From Mytilus californianus (Eukaryota > Mollusca > Bivalvia > Mytilida > Mytilidae): a stretch of 64,000 bases of DNA. The translations under genes were made by a program, and so were the position numbers. Below the pieces are notes generated by a model. That model was not told the DNA's origin and searched no databases. It saw only the letters and a program-made list of their open reading frames with translations. The stretch is taken from contig NW_026262668.1 of assembly GCF_021869535.1 (NCBI RefSeq), positions 22,573,732 to 22,637,731 on the forward strand, read 5' to 3'. Below, one piece after another: positions 32,911 through 44,931 of this stretch; within the stretch, counting starts at the first letter, position 1; every line of letters starts with the position of its first letter.

Positions 32911-34895
32911 ACTTTGTCATCTGAAAACATTATTTTCTTTAAAATCTCCTTACAATGCGGATGGATCCGTGGTAGCAGTATTTGAAGACAACGTATTACG
33001 ATCTGTATTATAGTTATACAGAGTCGTAAACAAGGACGGAAAAGTTGCGATTTATCTGATATATGGAGGGAGTGAACTATCACGGAAAGACTAACTTCAC
33101 GTCTCGACAGTTTACACCCCTGCACGAAAGATACTATTGGCCATGTCGTGAGTTTAAAGATACTGTTGAGTGGTAGACGACTCTCATATTCCTTTATCTC
33201 GATGTATAAATGGTTAAGGCTATTGTTTGTTATTGTAAAGATAACACGTGGATGGCTCTCCGACCCATGTTTGTTTATATCACGGGGATATAAAATAATG
33301 AAAAAACGTAGAATATTTTTATTTTTCCACTGTGTAACCACTATGTAAACCTATATGTATGTAAAGACAATACATGATACAGGTCTTGATAATGATTTCA
33401 CATGTATAGAACACGAAATCAAACTAAAATCCTACCCTAGCCTAATTATCTAAATAACACTTTGAAATGTCAAAAAGTATTATCAAAAGAAACAACAAAC
33501 CAAAAATCATTTATTAGTGACATAACACTTTATGATGAGCTTATTCTCCAAAATAATTAATTGGTTTAATTAATTTTTGTCATTACAGATGATAATGACG
33601 TCAAAGGGTATCCTCAATGGGTATGCTCATAGGTATCCTCTCCCATAGGGTTTGCATTGAGTTTATGGTCACTCAAACTCAATTTCCCTATCTACTGCTA
33701 TCGATGTATAACTCTCGCATCCCTTTATTAATGCTATCGATAGCTCTACTTAAGTGTAGATTTTATACAGCTGCGTCATGCATAGTACAGGAAGAATTAA
33801 CTTAAAAGCACCAACCATTTATTTTGTGTTAGCGGAGAATATTTTTTTCTAGAAACAAGGTTTTTGCAAACTTTTTTATCCTTATAATTTTTTGAATAAG
33901 GAGTTTTCTTAGACATCAGTGTTGTTTTTAAAACTAAGTTTCAAAAGAAACAAACAGTTCTTTTCATTTTTGGTCTTGTTTTTCAATGGTCGGTGCCTGA
34001 CAGCATTTATAAATTCTGTTTAATACGCGTGCAAGAAAGAACGCCACGAAAACAGAGAAAAACATTTTCTTAGAAATACTTTCAGGCTGCATTTTCGAAT
34101 TTTCTCTTAAATGGAAAAGGGTACATGAATACAGTATATTCCCCATCAAGAATTTGGCATTGATAACAGATTTTTGGTTGTCCCTTTTACTTTATTCACT
34201 TACTGCGATGAAAGGCGTTAATTAACATGACATATTGAAATGACAATTGCGTATATAATTGCTGACGAATGTGAATATTGATCACTTAATTTTCTTTCTT
34301 TTTTAATAATTGGGTTACTGTCTGATTGACGCATACTCACTATTTTATTGTTTTAGTTTGTGTTTAGGAGTGCATCCAGTTGCACCTTTTTATTAAAAAG
34401 AAACTAACGCGACCTGACCTTCAAAGAGTCGTTACTTCAAATCGACTGAAATTTGTTTAGGAAATACGAAACCCCTTCTCGCAATTTACTTATTTTTTTT
34501 TAACGTAACAATATCTTTATTGCATATTTGCTGTAACAACTTACTAAGTTTACAGCTTATAACTTAGTATCCCTCATGTTAGTTTACCTAATAGTCAAGG
34601 GAAGCACTATTTGGTAAGATATAACTTATTCGTAATATCAGTATCTATAATATAATTAATTTCACAAATATATTTCATAAATCATTTGAATATACATACA
34701 GATCTTTTGTTTTTTCTTTCCTTTTTTTTTATACATAACTTTTCCAGGATCCACTCCGTTATCGATATGATCATATGATCCATTTAAAATTTGGGCACAG
34801 TGCTGCTTCAGCAAACATGTACGCTATCGGATGATCTCGAATGTGTCTAAATTAGGCGAGTGACAATTTTCAAAAAGACGCTTAGTTAACGACTT
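32906..34895. other. Non-coding stretch, nothing recognised
   Basis: Open frames exist (the longest, 32856-33341 on the minus strand, runs through the TA repeat) but show no recognisable domain, so I do not call a gene. No element ends were seen. Confidence 0.4.
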
Positions 34896-34897
34896 TA

Positions 34898-37609
34898 GTG
34901 CACCCACCTAGCATACGGCTATATTATATATCATTCGAAAGCTTATTACCTGTACTTTCATTTTTGCCCGGTCGTCAATAATTCGTACGGTGCAATTTTC
35001 GTTAAATCAAGGTCAAAGGTCTAAACTGAGCATTCCAAATGTTTGCTATAATTACACAAAATGCCATTTTCAGGTACTTGTATGGCTTTTTATTCCCTAA
35101 AATTGGTCTAAACCTTATAAAATATATTACCATGATTTCAAGTCAAGTGCAAACTTAAATGTTGATTGCGCTATATTAACAAAAATTGCATTTCTTGAAA
35201 AAACTTCCAAAAATGATAAAATTGCAATAAAATCTAAATGTTTTCTGAAATTTGAATATTTGTATGTCAAAAATAGAATAGATTTATTGTTTATGGACCG
35301 AGGGAATTTTTTCATCATTTTAAACTGCAATGAATATGATGTAGGTCCAGATGCAGCCTTCTAATGAAGCTTTTGTAGTTGCCCCAAAAAACACCATCTG
35401 CAAATGGGGATCATTTAGCTTTTTTTTTTGCTAGATAATATTGCTAATATCGGTAGATAATGATCAACCATATTTAAAAAATGGTTATGGAAGAACTTTA
35501 AAAGATGTATATTTGATGAAAATTAGATTCCCGATGTGGAAAGACATGTTACGAAGATTATGCTCGTTCAATGTTCGAAAGAAAACTGTCTGTACCATGC
35601 GCTTTTCAATGTCAAATCCGGCGAATTCCTTTTAATGTTAACCCATTATAATATACTTTGTTTGTTGTTTTATTATAAAATTAATAATTCAGATTAATTA
35701 AGATTGAATAACCTTCATGAACAACTGTAATCACCATACTGGTTTATGTATTGTTCACACAATTCGGTACAGTGTTTTAAGAAGATTTGTTTGTCTGTCT
35801 TACTTTTTCGCCATGGTCATGCTGTCATCTGTTTTTCTTCGACCATGGTTTGAGACTGCCTCCATATTATTTTATCACTTCTTTCAATCAAAGAAAAGAA
35901 AACCATAAATTTCAAAGCTGAGCGAAAAAAGACAACAGAACTTAAAACTCAGATATTGATGCAAAAAATAAGTTATTAAAACAACATAAATTACAGAACT
36001 CTAAGTGAAATTTCAAAACAGAAAGTCTCTTATCACATATCAAAACCAAAAGCTGAAACACATCAAACGATTGGAAAACAGTTGTGATAGACCTCGTAGT
36101 TCTCTCTCCATCTCTCTCTATCTTTATATGATATAGCGGAAATGTAGGAATCATCTTGTCCTTCTTCCTTTTTTCTTTTTTTCTTTTCATTCACATATCC
36201 ATATGTTAGTCTCAAAATTGTAATGAGCAATATTCCTTCGACATTTCTTGGCAGAATTATGGAAGTTCAAAGTGCACATATAGAGGTTATACATGAAGGG
36301 ATTTGTTTCATAATAGACATATTCAAATAGCGCTAAAAACAGTAATCGCTTTAAATTTACCAGAACATACCTGCTTTCAAGCTATATCATTAAGTTAACC
36401 CTAATCTTATTAAAATGTAGTTCTCTGATTTCGTTATTCTCATGCGATATATGAGCAGGCGAGTCGTGATTTATCTTAATTTTAGTCAGATTGTTTTAAC
36501 CCATGTTTTTAACACTTATACATAACATTTTGTACGGTTTTTTTCATGTCAACTTATATCACTTATTATTGTTGTGAGATCTTCGCACCATAAGAAACTT
36601 GAACCAAAAAATATGAAAATAAAGTGAGAAAATCGCAAAAAGTCGCTGTCAGAGGGCTCAGTGCACAATAAATATCCACGAACATAATTTATGATCAGAT
36701 GACATAAAACCAATTTAAAAAACTGGATAAATTCAACCACAATTTTTTCATTTCTCACAATTGTATAGATATTTTAGAATAAAATAACTTCATTTTAACC
36801 ATATGTATTCTTAATATACATGTACTATCTTTAATATGCCAATGATATACCAATGCTTAATAGATGATCTACTAAAATAGTAGATCGTGCTCTTTTTTTT
36901 TAAATGCCTAAAATGAAAATATTATGTGGCAAATCTACATTGAAATTTTAATGCAAAATCATGGCCAATTAGATTTTTCCCTATATGCACGAACTTTCTG
37001 TGTATTCTATCCTTTAACATTTTTGCAGTTTTAAAATTTGTGTTTTTCGACATAATATCGACTACATACAAATTTTTTTAACAAAGAACAGCTAAAAAAG
37101 CTATTTTCTTGCAGATATTTTGGGCAACTGCATGGTTGTTATAATTGGCTGTTTCATTAACAAGAAGCGTAATTGCAGTAATTTAATGATGTCAAAAACA
37201 TCCTAAGCACTAAATAAAATATGTTATTTGGTTTTATGGTGAATAACAGTTGAATCACAGACAGAAAGTTTGATTTTCATGCATTTTTGTCATTTTCAAT
37301 GGAATTTCTGGAAAACGGCGCTATTTATTAAAAATCCGACATTAATATTTCAAAGTGCTTTTGATAAGTTGCTATTAACATCTGTTCTAACAGATTTCCA
37401 TATGTCCATACAAAATATCATCATTCAGAAGACAGAATATACAAAAAATGCGGACTTCTTGTAAAATTAGAAGTGGTCCGTCCTTGACCTTTCGTTGTGA
37501 TTTGACAGAAACTGCACCATACGAATTTTTGACGACTGGGCAAAAAAGGTAGTGCAGATGATGTGCTTTCGAATGGTATTTGATTTAGCCGTATGTTAGG
37601 TGGGTGCAT
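34898..37609. mobile_element. 2.7-kb non-autonomous TIR element
   Basis: The first ~145 bp (starting GTGCACCCACCTAGCATACG) and the last ~145 bp, read inverted (ATGCACCCACCTAACATACG), match along their length, including 'cattcgaaagc', 'tttttgccc.gtcgtca', 'aattcgta.ggtgca' and 'aaggtcaa'. Each end adjoins TA (34896-34897, 37610-37611), so a TA target duplication is possible. Interior frames show no transposase. A SINE-like repeat is nested at about 35975-36095. Confidence 0.83.
35975..36095 (-). repeat. SINE-like mussel repeat, minus strand, diverged
   Basis: The minus strand reads 'cgtttgatgtgtttcagctt' preceded by 'aactgttttccaat' and followed by 'tttgaaatttcacttagagt'. A diverged copy of the family at 25008-25150. 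Confidence 0.6.
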
Positions 37610-37950
37610 TAAAAATAAAAGTTTATGGTTAATGTCATTCGTCTAAATGTTCTTATTATAAACAGGATATAACTTATTTGATAAAATTTGGTGAGTATAC
37701 AAGTTTTTTTTGTTGTTTTTTTTTATAAGTTTTCTACTAATCTGTTGTATGCCGACGTATATATGTATTGCACAAGTTAAATTATTCTTCTGAGAATACA
37801 CAATATTTCTCTACACTTTAAATTAATAACCGTGATGATACATGTATATCTTTTTTTTTATAATGTTTATGAATCACACATTATGAAATCTAAAAATACC
37901 GTATGTTACATGTCGTGACTCGTGCATGGTTGAACATGCTTACAAACATA
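37610..37950. other. Non-coding stretch
   Basis: AT-rich with T runs; nothing recognised. Confidence 0.35.
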
Positions 37951-37951
37951 T

Positions 37952-38010
37952 CTTGGACCTGAGACTACTATAACACATATATACTGTGTTATAGTAGTCT
38001 CAGCTTGGAC
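37952..38010. repeat. 45-bp perfect palindrome flanked by 7-bp direct repeats
   Basis: Arms of 19 bp, CTGAGACTACTATAACACA and its complement (37959-37977, 37985-38003), enclose a 7-base loop. CTTGGAC lies directly on both sides (37952-37958, 38004-38010). Slightly further out, 'gcatggttgaac' also occurs on both sides (about 37924 and 38022). The arrangement is that of a minute foldback insert with a target duplication. Confidence 0.88.
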
Positions 38011-38454
38011 ACATGCCGACATGCATGGTTGAACCCTTCTCGCAATTTACCAAATGGAGTACTTGTAATTGTTTGTTCACTTTTGGCAAAATATGGCCTT
38101 GAATTTCAACTTATTAATAAAATGTAAATAACCAACAATTTGGTTCTGAAATGGGTCTTTATCAAAACCCTAAATGCTAGGTAAAACCAATCTTTTGATG
38201 TAGGCTCCAAAGGTTTTGAGATTTTGTCAAAATTAGATGGTTTTGTGCATTGTTCGGACCTAAAACACAAAGAAATATGAAGAGAAGAAAATAAGCAAAT
38301 GTTTTTTGTTATTAGATCAAAATATCTTTAAGATTCCAGTGCAGAGATCCAGTTTATATATAACCGAATTTACCATATCGATGATTTTACATTTATTTTG
38401 TATTTACATTGTATCATAGGTCAAATTTATTTGTTCAGTGTATGTTCAATTGTG

Positions 38455-38885
38455 TTAATATGTCCTTTGATTGAGTTAAGCTATTTCAGTTGATATTTTA
38501 TAGTGTGTCTTTCTATGTTGTGATGTTACACTATTGTTTCAGAAAAAGGGTGAAGGTTTGGTACCATTAAAACGTTTAAACCCGTTGCATTTGTTTGCAC
38601 CTGTCCTTAGTCAGGAATCTGATGTTCAGTAGTTGTCGTTTGTTGATGTGGTTCATAAGTGTTTCTCGTTTCTCGTTTTTTATATAGTTTAGACTGTTGG
38701 TTTTCCCGTTTGAATGGTTTTACACTAGTAATTTTTGGGGCCCTTTATAGCTTACTGTTCGGTGTGAGCCAATGCTCCGTGTTGAAGACCGTACTGTGAC
38801 CTATAATAGTTTACTTTTATAAATTTTGACTTGGATGGAGAGTTGTCTCATTTGCACTCATACCACATCTTCTTATATCTATATA
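38455..38885 (+). repeat. SINE-like mussel repeat, near full length
   Basis: It runs from 'tttgattgagttaagctatt' through 'gcacctgtccttagtcagga' and 'ggggccctttatagcttact' to 'tcataccacatcttcttata'. It matches text seen near 56365-56750 from end to end, so this is one family of about 400-430 bp. Confidence 0.78.
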
Positions 38886-39025
38886 TTATAACGTAATAAG
38901 ATTTGTATCCAGGTAAGAAGTTACAGCAGGTGGTATGTATACTAAATTGTTTATCGTCTTCCATTATACATATGACGACGACATTTAGCTTTAGAGCAAT
39001 TTAGTGCAAATTAAAGAAAAACGGA

Positions 39026-39108
39026 TTTTAGAATATATAACATAATGTCAAAAAATAACTTTACAATTTTAGAATATATAACATTATGTCAAAAAATCAC
39101 TTTGCAGG
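39026..39108. repeat. 42-bp tandem duplication
   Basis: 'ttttagaatatataacat' and the following 'atgtcaaaaaat.actttgca' occur twice in tandem with few differences. Confidence 0.85.
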
Positions 39109-39262
39109 TAAACATTATTAATGTCAACCGCAAAAGTACCGAAACCAATATACTTATTAAATTTCGTGTAATTTAATTTTAATACTCAAAGTTTAATAAA
39201 TAAGACTTAAATGTCTTACATGTTAAATTATTTCAAACGCAAACTACACCAATAACTGTCAG

Positions 39263-39463
39263 TTGAAGCTTCTGCAAGAAGGTCAACCAAAAGCCATATT
39301 GGTAGCTGTACCACAGTTAGACAGCAACTACATCTGTTACCATTGGGGATACATAGTATTGCCATTTACCACATCAGCCTTCTTCAACCGAATAATAAAT
39401 ACAAATGCAGGGGTATACACCACTTCAAGTACAGATGATACTACATATACTTTTACTTTTTAA
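39263..39463 (+). CDS. Unidentified C-terminal exon-like frame
   Basis: A 66-codon frame ending in a stop at 39461-39463. The composition looks protein-like rather than AT-driven: 'KAILVAVPQLDSNYICYHWG', then 'LPFTTSAFFNRII' and a Thr/Ser/Tyr-rich end. An AG that could be an acceptor lies just upstream (ttctgcaag). No family is recognised and no partner exon was found. It may be the last exon of a host gene fragment or captured sequence. Confidence 0.25.
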   Translation: MKLLQEGQPKAILVAVPQLDSNYICYHWGYIVLPFTTSAFFNRIINTNAGVYTTSSTDDTTYTFTF

Positions 39464-39490
39464 CACTGGAACCAGTTGAGATCATTCATT

Positions 39491-40222
39491 TAGAGTGCAT
39501 TTCTTTCTAGCACAAACGATGCAAACGACTAAGCGCGCACATGTTTTGATCATTTGTTTCAAACATACGTTTGCAAAGTTTACATAAACTTTGACAAACT
39601 ATGCACTCGCTAAAAATGCGTCTGCAGTTTGTCGTTTGTCGTTTGTTAGTACAAACGCTATATTTGTTTGTAACTTCAACCTTTAATATATTAAAATCAA
39701 TCGGGTCCAAAACCAATCCAGTATATCCTAATTTATAATCCTTCGTAATTCATCCATTTTCTATGTGCATATATTTAGAGTAATTTAGAGCTGGTATAAC
39801 TCTGTGAATGATACATATTTTTTTCTTGCGGAATACATTTTTCATAATTCATACTTGCATGCTGGTAGTATGAGACTTATGTGTGTATTTTAAGAATAGA
39901 AATTCATATCTGTTATGTGTTTTTATTACCAGTATTACAAAGAGGTGTTTCGGTTATGGTCATGTAGACCTAGGCCTATCCTCATCAAGTATCCCCTATA
40001 TTTTACCTTTGTTGTAATATTTTAGAATGGTTCGAATTTGATTTCACTTATGGGGATACATCTGTTTACCAACAACACGTGCATGCATTATTGAAAGTTC
40101 AAAACAGGGTCAGAAAACACGGATTAAAGGATGCATTTGTTTCTTCTTTTGTAGCGTTTAGCAAACGATAACAAACGGCACACAACGTTTACAACATTTT
40201 GGTTAGAAAGAAATGCACTCTA
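39491..40222. mobile_element. MITE of about 730 bp with TIRs
   Basis: TAGAGTGCATTTCTTTCTA begins at 39491 and occurs inverted at 40204-40222. Behind each end are several 'aaacg' or 'cgttt' motifs ('acaaacgatgcaaacg', 'caaacgataacaaacgg'), typical subterminal repeats. If the outer TA is the target duplication, the element is 39493-40220. No transposase inside. Confidence 0.8.
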
Positions 40223-40620
40223 GGTAATGTTACCTTATTCAGTTTTATCAAATAACTAATGTTAGCATGCACACTGATATAGATTTTAATGTTTCTGGAA
40301 ATATCTGAGAAAAAGTTTTAAAATGTCAATATATTAATTTTGGTATATTGTTGTCAAACATCCAAATAGATCCAGAAATTACTAAAGTACACGACGACTG
40401 TTCGTTTGGTACACAGCGAAATATTAACATTCTTATATGGAAGTGGTATAATGAGCAATTCAGATTACTTGAAGCATTTTATCCAGCAAGTTCACGCGGG
40501 AAAGTGGATTTAGAGCTTTGGTTATTAAACATATCATTGACATGCCCTATTTAGGAATATTTTGTGCTTTTTATCGTGCATTGATTGCCAATGTTAATTT
40601 GCAAAAAACTTGAGGAGCTA

Positions 40621-40694
40621 TTCTAAATGATAATCACATGTACTATATAGAGATAAGATATCCCTAGTACTCCGTCAGTTCACTCACAGGCAGT
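40621..40694 (+). repeat. Split direct repeat A1 (left end of the YR element)
   Basis: About 74 bp shared with 46510-46583 with three or four differences. It marks the left terminus; the gag-like ORF starts 72 bp later. Confidence 0.88.
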
Positions 40695-40765
40695 GGTCAG
40701 CAATCATCGAATTAATCTATACAAATTAATAGTCACCACAGGCTAATCATCTGTTTTTAACCAAG

Positions 40766-41119
40766 ATGTTATTAGAGAAGGATTTAAAGTTTAATTCTCA
40801 GATGCTGTTAGACCTAATAATGAGGTTTTATCAAAATGAACATTATGACCAGTTAAATAGTTTTAAAGAAAACGAAGACGTTAGAACTTTAGATATAGAT
40901 ACCTTAAAACTAAGATTAGAGAAGAGTCTAGGTATCAAAATAGATGAACTATTGAAAATGCTAAATCGGGATATAGATAGGTCAGACTTTGTCAAAATTG
41001 CTCACATTGGAATTCAAATTGCAAACGAAGACGGTTCTGATGAAATGGAAACTCCAAAGAAGAAGAAAAAGAAGCGAAGTGAAAAACCAAATGTACCTTC
41101 GGTCAGCTTGTTAATATAG
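40766..41119 (+). CDS. Gag-like first ORF of the YR retrotransposon
   Basis: 117 codons from an ATG. Leucine-rich helical sequence ('LEKDLKFNSQMLLDLIMRFY', 'TLKLRLEKSLGIKIDELLKM') leads to a lysine-rich basic stretch near the end ('TPKKKKKKRSEK'). Its place directly after repeat A1 and its basic C-terminus fit the ORF1/gag position of DIRS-order elements. No knuckle or known domain is visible, so the role is inferred from position. Short for a gag, so it may be truncated. Confidence 0.5.
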   Translation: MLLEKDLKFNSQMLLDLIMRFYQNEHYDQLNSFKENEDVRTLDIDTLKLRLEKSLGIKIDELLKMLNRDIDRSDFVKIAHIGIQIANEDGSDEMETPKKKKKKRSEKPNVPSVSLLI

Positions 41120-42350
41120 TTTCGTCAATACGTTGTCACCATCGCCAGTTTGTCTTAAAGTTGTGGTGTATTGAGTATTTTGTCAGAAGCGCGAGTTGCT
41201 TATATTTTGTTTTTTGTCATCAGGTAGAACCTGACCAGGTGTATCTGTGAATCTTTAGATTCAAAAATGTAGAGAGCCTTTTATATTAAATAAATGAGTT
41301 ACAAAAATTTTTGGTTAAAATCCACAGTGGGCATGCTTATAGAACAGGAACTGTGGTATCTATGTACTTTTGTTCATTTTTGAACAAATGGTCAAAATTG
41401 CTATAAAAAAAAAAAAAACAAAACAAAACAATGGCGTAAAATTACATAGACTTGATGGTAGCATTTCGGTAAGAAATGTATAGTGATTTGTGGGTGTTGT
41501 TTATAAGAAAGGTCACAGTTGGTAGTCACTGTGTGTTTTAGACACTTTTTTTCTATGGACAAATGGTCAAAATTTATAAAATTGCTGACGACTGGGTCGT
41601 TGTTTCAAGTCTATAAATATGGAATTATACAGTGGTAGTTACTGTGGTTTAGGCACTTTTGTTCAAATTGAACAAATGGTCAAAAATGTTTAATATGGTG
41701 ACAACGTTTTGAGTGTTTGTTTAGTAAGTTATTTGTGAAGAATTGTGATGTTGATCGAAATTAAAGGTTCTGTATACTATTTTAAAATAGTAAAATAATG
41801 CACTATAAAGAGTGTTATAAGGACAATGCAAGTTTCGGCATTGATTACAAAGGATAAATTATGAAGTCAGGTATGATAATTTTGAAATAATCAATTATGG
41901 CATTTAAAGGGCACAAACTATATATAATAAATGTTTATCAAGACAAAGAATAAATTACATAAATTAATTTAAGAGAGAATAAATTTGTGAACATTGTACA
42001 TTTTCCGAATTTTATCTCTATATATTCCTAATTTCTATATATTATATTTTACTCCCGTTTAACCCATTTTTTTATAAAGAATTGGTGAAAAGAAAAAAGA
42101 AAAAGTGTTTTAAATCAAGTTGAAAAACAAATACACTTGAGAAATTTTGACACATGAGTATTTGATTTATTATAACAATCTTTTGGGAAATTTATTTATC
42201 GGTAAATATCAATTTTGTTTAGAAGTTTATGATCGCGTGTTGCTTAATTACGGAATAAAAAAAAATGTTTATAATATAGATTTAATTATACAGATAAAAT
42301 TAAGTTAAGTTCACAATAATTTATAATTTTTCAGTCTACATGTGACGGTT
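41120..42350. other. Spacer between gag-like ORF and recombinase, with short repeats
   Basis: The phrase 'acttttgttca...gaacaaatggtcaaaa' recurs near 41365, 41547 and 41657, beside 'cacagt(tgg)tagt.actgtg', giving an old repeat of about 110-180 bp. An A run lies at about 41406. No coding similarity. Confidence 0.45.
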
Positions 42351-42353
42351 CGC

Positions 42354-43519
42354 CTTTAGAGAATAATTACGGATACGACAAATGATAGGATATCGGAATT
42401 GGAATCATATCTCCAAAGTACAAAATACTCAAAGCAAAAAGATAGTTTACGTGATGGTCTTGTGAGTTTTCTGTATCCAAAGAGGACATTAGATGATGCT
42501 TTACCATCGGATGTTCGTAGGTTTTTGGTGGTAAAAGATGCAAGTGGAAAAACGCAAATTCATATAAAACAATATGAAAATAAAAGGAATAAGGGAAAGT
42601 TTTCATGTTGATGTCCGTGTAGACTCTCTGCTGGTTCGGTTGATAGTCTAATTGGTCAAATTTGTGCAATTTTTAGGGATAATGGTAGAGGGGGTGATTG
42701 GAACGAAGTATTAGGACTTGGCAATCCAGCCGGTGCACCGGTGATAAAAAGATATTTGTCCGCTGTTAGATTAGAACAATCGTTAGCTGCGACATCTCCG
42801 AAAAGAGCAGTCCCTCTGTTTTTTGATAAACTTATACTTTTGTCACGGTACATTTCATAGAAGTTTTCGAATAAGAGATTAACAACCGTTCAGCAATACA
42901 TTTGAATGCGTGACATAGTTTTGCTTTTACTGGCGATCGCGCAGGAGATCTTGGTTAAGTCCTAACAGATCAAATTAAATGGCTTCCAAATAATGAAGGA
43001 ATCCTTTTGCGTCTTGTAACCGGGAAAACTATAGATATTCGAGAACCGCGAATAGTGTTTGTATTCCCGTCGAGTAATGTGGAAATATGTTCCTATTATG
43101 GGATGGAAAATTATGTAAAATTTTGTAAAAAACATGACATTGCATTAACAGGTGGATATTTTTTCCGTCCTTTAGCATTGTCTCAGAATGAGATTCTAGA
43201 TGCACCGTTTTCATTATCAGCCACTAATGCGAGATTAAAATTGTATTTAAAGGATCTTGATTTGTGGGAAGGTGAAACTCTCCATAGTACCAGAAGTTTG
43301 TGTACTTTAACATTAGCTTGGTTAGGAATTAGCAATGAAATAATTAAGTCACATGTAGGCTGGAAATCGGATGACATGTTAAAACATTACATTGCCCCAA
43401 CCGTCTTATGTGATAAAATAAAGTCTGCAAAGTCATTATCAAAAACGAGTGAGGTTATTCCAGCTAATGTGTTTGCGAATATAGAACAAATTCAAAATCT
43501 TAGGAAAATTGTTGACTGA
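42354..43519 (+). pseudogene. Tyrosine recombinase of the YR retrotransposon, broken
   Basis: An N-terminal SAM-like core-binding region reads 'ESYLQSTKYSKQKDSL' then, past an in-frame stop at 42609-42611, 'SLIGQICAIFRDNGRGGDWN', 'LGNPAGAPVIKRYLSAVRLE' and 'KRAVPLFFDKLILLSRYI' to a stop near 42859. After shifts the catalytic part (43007-43519) contains 'ETLHSTRSLCTLTLAWLG' (the H-x-x-R pair), 'SHVGW' and the tyrosine in 'MLKHYI'. The first catalytic Arg region was not placed. The enzyme would recombine circular cDNA into the genome without target duplication. No ATG start can be fixed. Confidence 0.85.
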
Positions 43520-43599
43520 TTAAATAATTTTATCAAATTACAGAATCAAGATCTGTTGTCAGAGATAGAAATCCTAAAAAAAGTTTGAGTGTTGATGTT

Positions 43600-44905
43600 G
43601 TCGCCCAAGCCCTAACGGAGGTCAAAGAGTACGCGGTCCGTTCTTCAGAGATTAACGTTGATACCATGCAACTTAAGCTCATGCATTTGGACGAAGTAGT
43701 ACCCTCTCATTTGGTTGGGGAAATTCAACTTTCATATACCATACATTAAATTTATAGGGCATTTCATTCCTTCGAAGCAAGTCTATTTCATGTTTATTAT
43801 ACTTTGATGACCGATTAATTGAAGATTTTCATGGTAATCTTTCTAATGATCTAGATAACATATTGCATTAAGATATGCTGTTAGACTTATTATAAGTTTA
43901 GGGTATTTTTTGAATATAGATAAATCTAGTTTCCTGCCGAAGTAGTCCATAACATTTTTAGGCATGATTATTGATACTGTTTGTACGTCATTTTTCATCG
44001 CAGAGCAGAGGAAACATAAATTTGTAGTGTTGAGGGAAAACATGTTAAGCTGTAATTCATGTCCAGTTGCATTGATTCAAAAATTTACTGGTATGTGTAT
44101 ATCGATATTTTTGGCAATCCCAGGGGCAAAACTTTACAATTCGGTATGTAATAGGGCTATTTCAAAAGCTGTAAAGAACTCAACGATAATTAAAATTGAT
44201 TCAATTCTTAGGGAAGAAGTTAGCCATTGGAAGTTTTTAGATAACTGGATAGAACCACTCCCTTGGATAGCAGAAAGACATCATGTTTTGTCTATTTTTT
44301 CTGATGCATCTGATTTTAAATGGGAGGGGGTATCATTGTTTAGCAATGGCCAGTCACAAACATTTTCAGAATACTGGAGTGACAAAATAAAGGGTCGCAC
44401 ATTATGATAAAGGAAGTACTGGCCTTGAAGAACGCTATTATATCTTTAGGTGAAAAGTTAAAAAAAATCGAGAATAGATGCAAGAGTAGATAACAAAGCC
44501 CTAGTGTTTTGCTTGGAATAATCAGCATGGTAAAAACGAAGAGCTGAACAAACTTTTGAAAGATATTTTTCAATTGACCTTTAATTCTAACATTAACCTA
44601 TCTGTATCTTATGTTCATACATCTGAAAATCCGGCTGATGGACCCTCTAGAAATTTATCTAAATCAGATGCATCAATTACTAAGCGAACTTGGTGGTACT
44701 TGCAATATTTATTTGGCCCACACACACTTGATTTTTGTTCATTTGATAGTAACACAATGTAAGATGAAGATGGTAAATCATTACCTCATGTTACACCTTT
44801 TCCCACACCTTTTTCATCTGGGGTGGATGCTTTCGCCCAGATATACAAAGAAAGATATTACGCATTTCCCCCTTTTTGTTTGATTCCCACTGTAGTAAAT
44901 TCTAT
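43600..44905 (+). pseudogene. Reverse transcriptase/RNase H of the YR retrotransposon, broken
   Basis: The end of the RT is seen near 43870-43965 ('SLGYFLNIDKSSFLPK' then 'ITFLGMIIDT'). The frame 43964-44407 carries the connection ('KFVVLRENML', 'IQKFTGMCISIFLAIPGAKL') and the start of RNase H with 'HHVLSIFSDASDFKWEGVSL', where the Asp begins the fold. After shifts 'VDNKALVFC' and 'VSYVHTSENPADGPSRN' (44556-44762) give later RNase H motifs. This arrangement is typical of DIRS-order RT/RH. The N-terminal RT blocks and the catalytic Y-x-D-D box are not readable in 43600-43870. It lies after, not before, the recombinase. Confidence 0.83.
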
Positions 44906-44931
44906 TTTACAAAGAAAGACTTAGCTGTACT

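Noticed and set aside
32856-33341. 161-codon minus-strand ORF
   Set aside because: Runs through a TA microsatellite (encoding alternating Tyr/Ile) and shows no recognisable domain.
34455-38052. Shared 17-bp phrase 'cccttctcgcaatttac' at about 34472 and 38033 as ends of one element
   Set aside because: Flanks do not align beyond the shared phrase and the better-defined TIR element 34898-37609 explains the interval.
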